The notes under the pieces were generated by a model, which was not told the DNA's origin, did not search any database, and saw nothing but the letters and a program-made list of their open reading frames with translations. Positions 6,146 to 7,038 of a stretch of DNA of 7,038 nt are shown in pieces. Where the stretch lies: positions 1 to 7,038 of the forward strand of contig JAAYPU010000047.1 of assembly GCA_012519645.1 (NCBI GenBank), written 5' to 3'. The first letter of the stretch is position 1. Each line of letters opens with the position of its first letter. A program made the translations under genes and the position numbers. This DNA is from Clostridiales bacterium (GTDB lineage Bacteria; Bacillota; Clostridia; Peptostreptococcales; JAAYPU01).

Positions 6146-7038
6146 CTATTTCAATTTGTCATATTCCTCGTTGTATTTCTCTCCTAATTCGAAAAGAAGT
6201 TTCTTAGCTTCTTTGCCCGGTAATCCTTTTTGGTCTAATTCTTCAGCATAATCATCTAATATATGAGCAATTCTATCTTTCCACCGTTTTGTTTCTTCAG
6301 GCGTTAATTCAATAACTTCCTGTCCGGTTTTTTCTACAGCATATTTCAAACCAATTGAACTTTCATTATCAAAGAAATGAACAACTATATCTTTCCATAT
6401 TTTATCGCATGCTCTTTCAATACCATCCTGAACATCCTTAGGTAATGAATTCCAAGTATCTAAATTCATTACTATAGCTTGCAAGCCATTGTACATAAAA
6501 GGCATCAATGTGGTATATTTTGTAACTTCTGCATTATGCCATGTCTGCAATGTTTCGTCACTTGCAAGCGTACCCTGTACGATTCCTTTCTGCAGCGCTT
6601 CATATCCATCCTGATGTGACATGGAAACCGGTTTAGCGCCTAAAGCAGTAAGCGACGGTGCATCAGAACCTATACATCTGATTTCCATACCGGCCAAGTC
6701 TTCTAATGTACGTACCGGTTTTGTGGTGTGAAGGTTACCCGGTCCGGTACATATTAGCATTAATACTTTTACATCATGAAATTCTTTGGGATCCAACTCT
6801 CCAACGAGGTCTCTGAATGTATAGCTCGCCGCATATCCGCTTTTAAAAGGCACTCCTGACTTTTTCAAAATATCACTTACTAAAAAACGTCCGTTAACCC
6901 ACGACAAGGACTCATGACCCATATCTGCTGCGCCTATAGCAACACCGTCATATATTTTTCCGCCTTCGAGTAATGTCCCTCCGGGATAAGTAGTTATTTT
7001 CACACGACCGTTTGTCTCTTTATCGATTTCTGCCAGTA
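6146..7038 (-). CDS. dctP: TRAP transporter solute-binding protein, DctP family (5' end cut by window)
   Basis: Binding protein of the first TRAP system, expected to catch an organic acid outside the membrane and pass it to DctQ1/DctM1. The frame is open to the window edge: 296 residues are visible, and the signal peptide plus roughly 50-60 N-terminal residues are outside. It should not be started at the internal GTG at 7003, because the residues before it (ETNGR) belong to the family's typical ETNGRVKITTYPGGTL block. Other hallmarks, counted from the first visible residue, are LAGMEIR (114-120), with Arg120 the expected carboxylate-binding arginine, LQKGIVQGTLAS (148-159) and MNLDTWNSLP (190-199). 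The tail is charged and helical. It ends in TAG. Substrate is unknown. It is clearly distinct from the DctP at 1-918 apart from family motifs. Confidence 0.95.
   Translation of the reverse strand, partial: LAEIDKETNGRVKITTYPGGTLLEGGKIYDGVAIGAADMGHESLSWVNGRFLVSDILKKSGVPFKSGYAASYTFRDLVGELDPKEFHDVKVLMLICTGPGNLHTTKPVRTLEDLAGMEIRCIGSDAPSLTALGAKPVSMSHQDGYEALQKGIVQGTLASDETLQTWHNAEVTKYTTLMPFMYNGLQAIVMNLDTWNSLPKDVQDGIERACDKIWKDIVVHFFDNESSIGLKYAVEKTGQEVIELTPEETKRWKDRIAHILDDYAEELDQKGLPGKEAKKLLFELGEKYNEEYDKLK

Noticed and set aside
6060..6251. 63-codon plus-strand open frame
   Set aside because: Runs through the intercistronic hairpin and antisense to the end of dctP1; no ribosome binding site or family.
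7001..7003. GTG as start codon of dctP1
   Set aside because: The reading frame continues upstream to the window edge with conserved family residues, so this is an internal valine codon.

Overview
This AT-rich window carries genes on the minus strand only, so transcription runs from high to low coordinates. It holds two complete sets of TRAP (tripartite ATP-independent periplasmic) transporter genes, each cut by a window edge at its binding-protein gene, with a DUF169 gene between them. The AT-rich composition, strong AGGAGG-type ribosome binding sites and a lipoprotein-anchored binding protein (the usual solution in a cell with no periplasm) suggest an anaerobic Firmicute of the Clostridia type. 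That assignment is inference; no taxonomic marker gene is present.

Operon 1 (7038 down to 3424) reads dctP1 (5' end missing) - 14-bp intercistronic hairpin - dctQ1 - dctM1 - DUF169 gene. The dctQ1/dctM1 genes are one base apart, and the DUF169 gene follows dctM1 after 37 bases. Two stem-loops behind the DUF169 stop codon, the second followed by a T-rich stretch, close the unit.

A gene-free stretch of 638 bases (3423 to 2786) separates the operons. It contains the terminator region and a near-perfect sigma-A promoter pointing at operon 2 (TTGACA, 17-base spacer, TATACT). Below the promoter lie a hairpin or inverted repeat that shows a Shine-Dalgarno-like GGGAGGTG in its loop, an 11-bp direct repeat with a 20-bp period, and a 23-bp odd-centred palindrome. 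The 67-codon open frame here starts with the TTG of the -35 box and is probably not a gene.

Operon 2 (2785 down to 1) reads dctQ2 - dctM2 - dctP2 (3' end missing). dctQ2 and dctM2 overlap as ATGA. dctP2 follows after 83 bases that include eight tandem copies of AATTA, ending just upstream of the dctP2 ribosome binding site.

In each system the DctP protein should bind an organic acid outside the membrane and hand it to the DctQ/DctM membrane pair, which couples import to an ion gradient, usually Na+. Substrates cannot be read from sequence. The two sets differ in gene order (P-Q-M versus Q-M-P) and in sequence, so they look like diverged systems with different ligands, not a recent duplication. 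The most unusual elements are the DUF169 partner, the long structured leader of operon 2, and the pentanucleotide repeat in front of dctP2.
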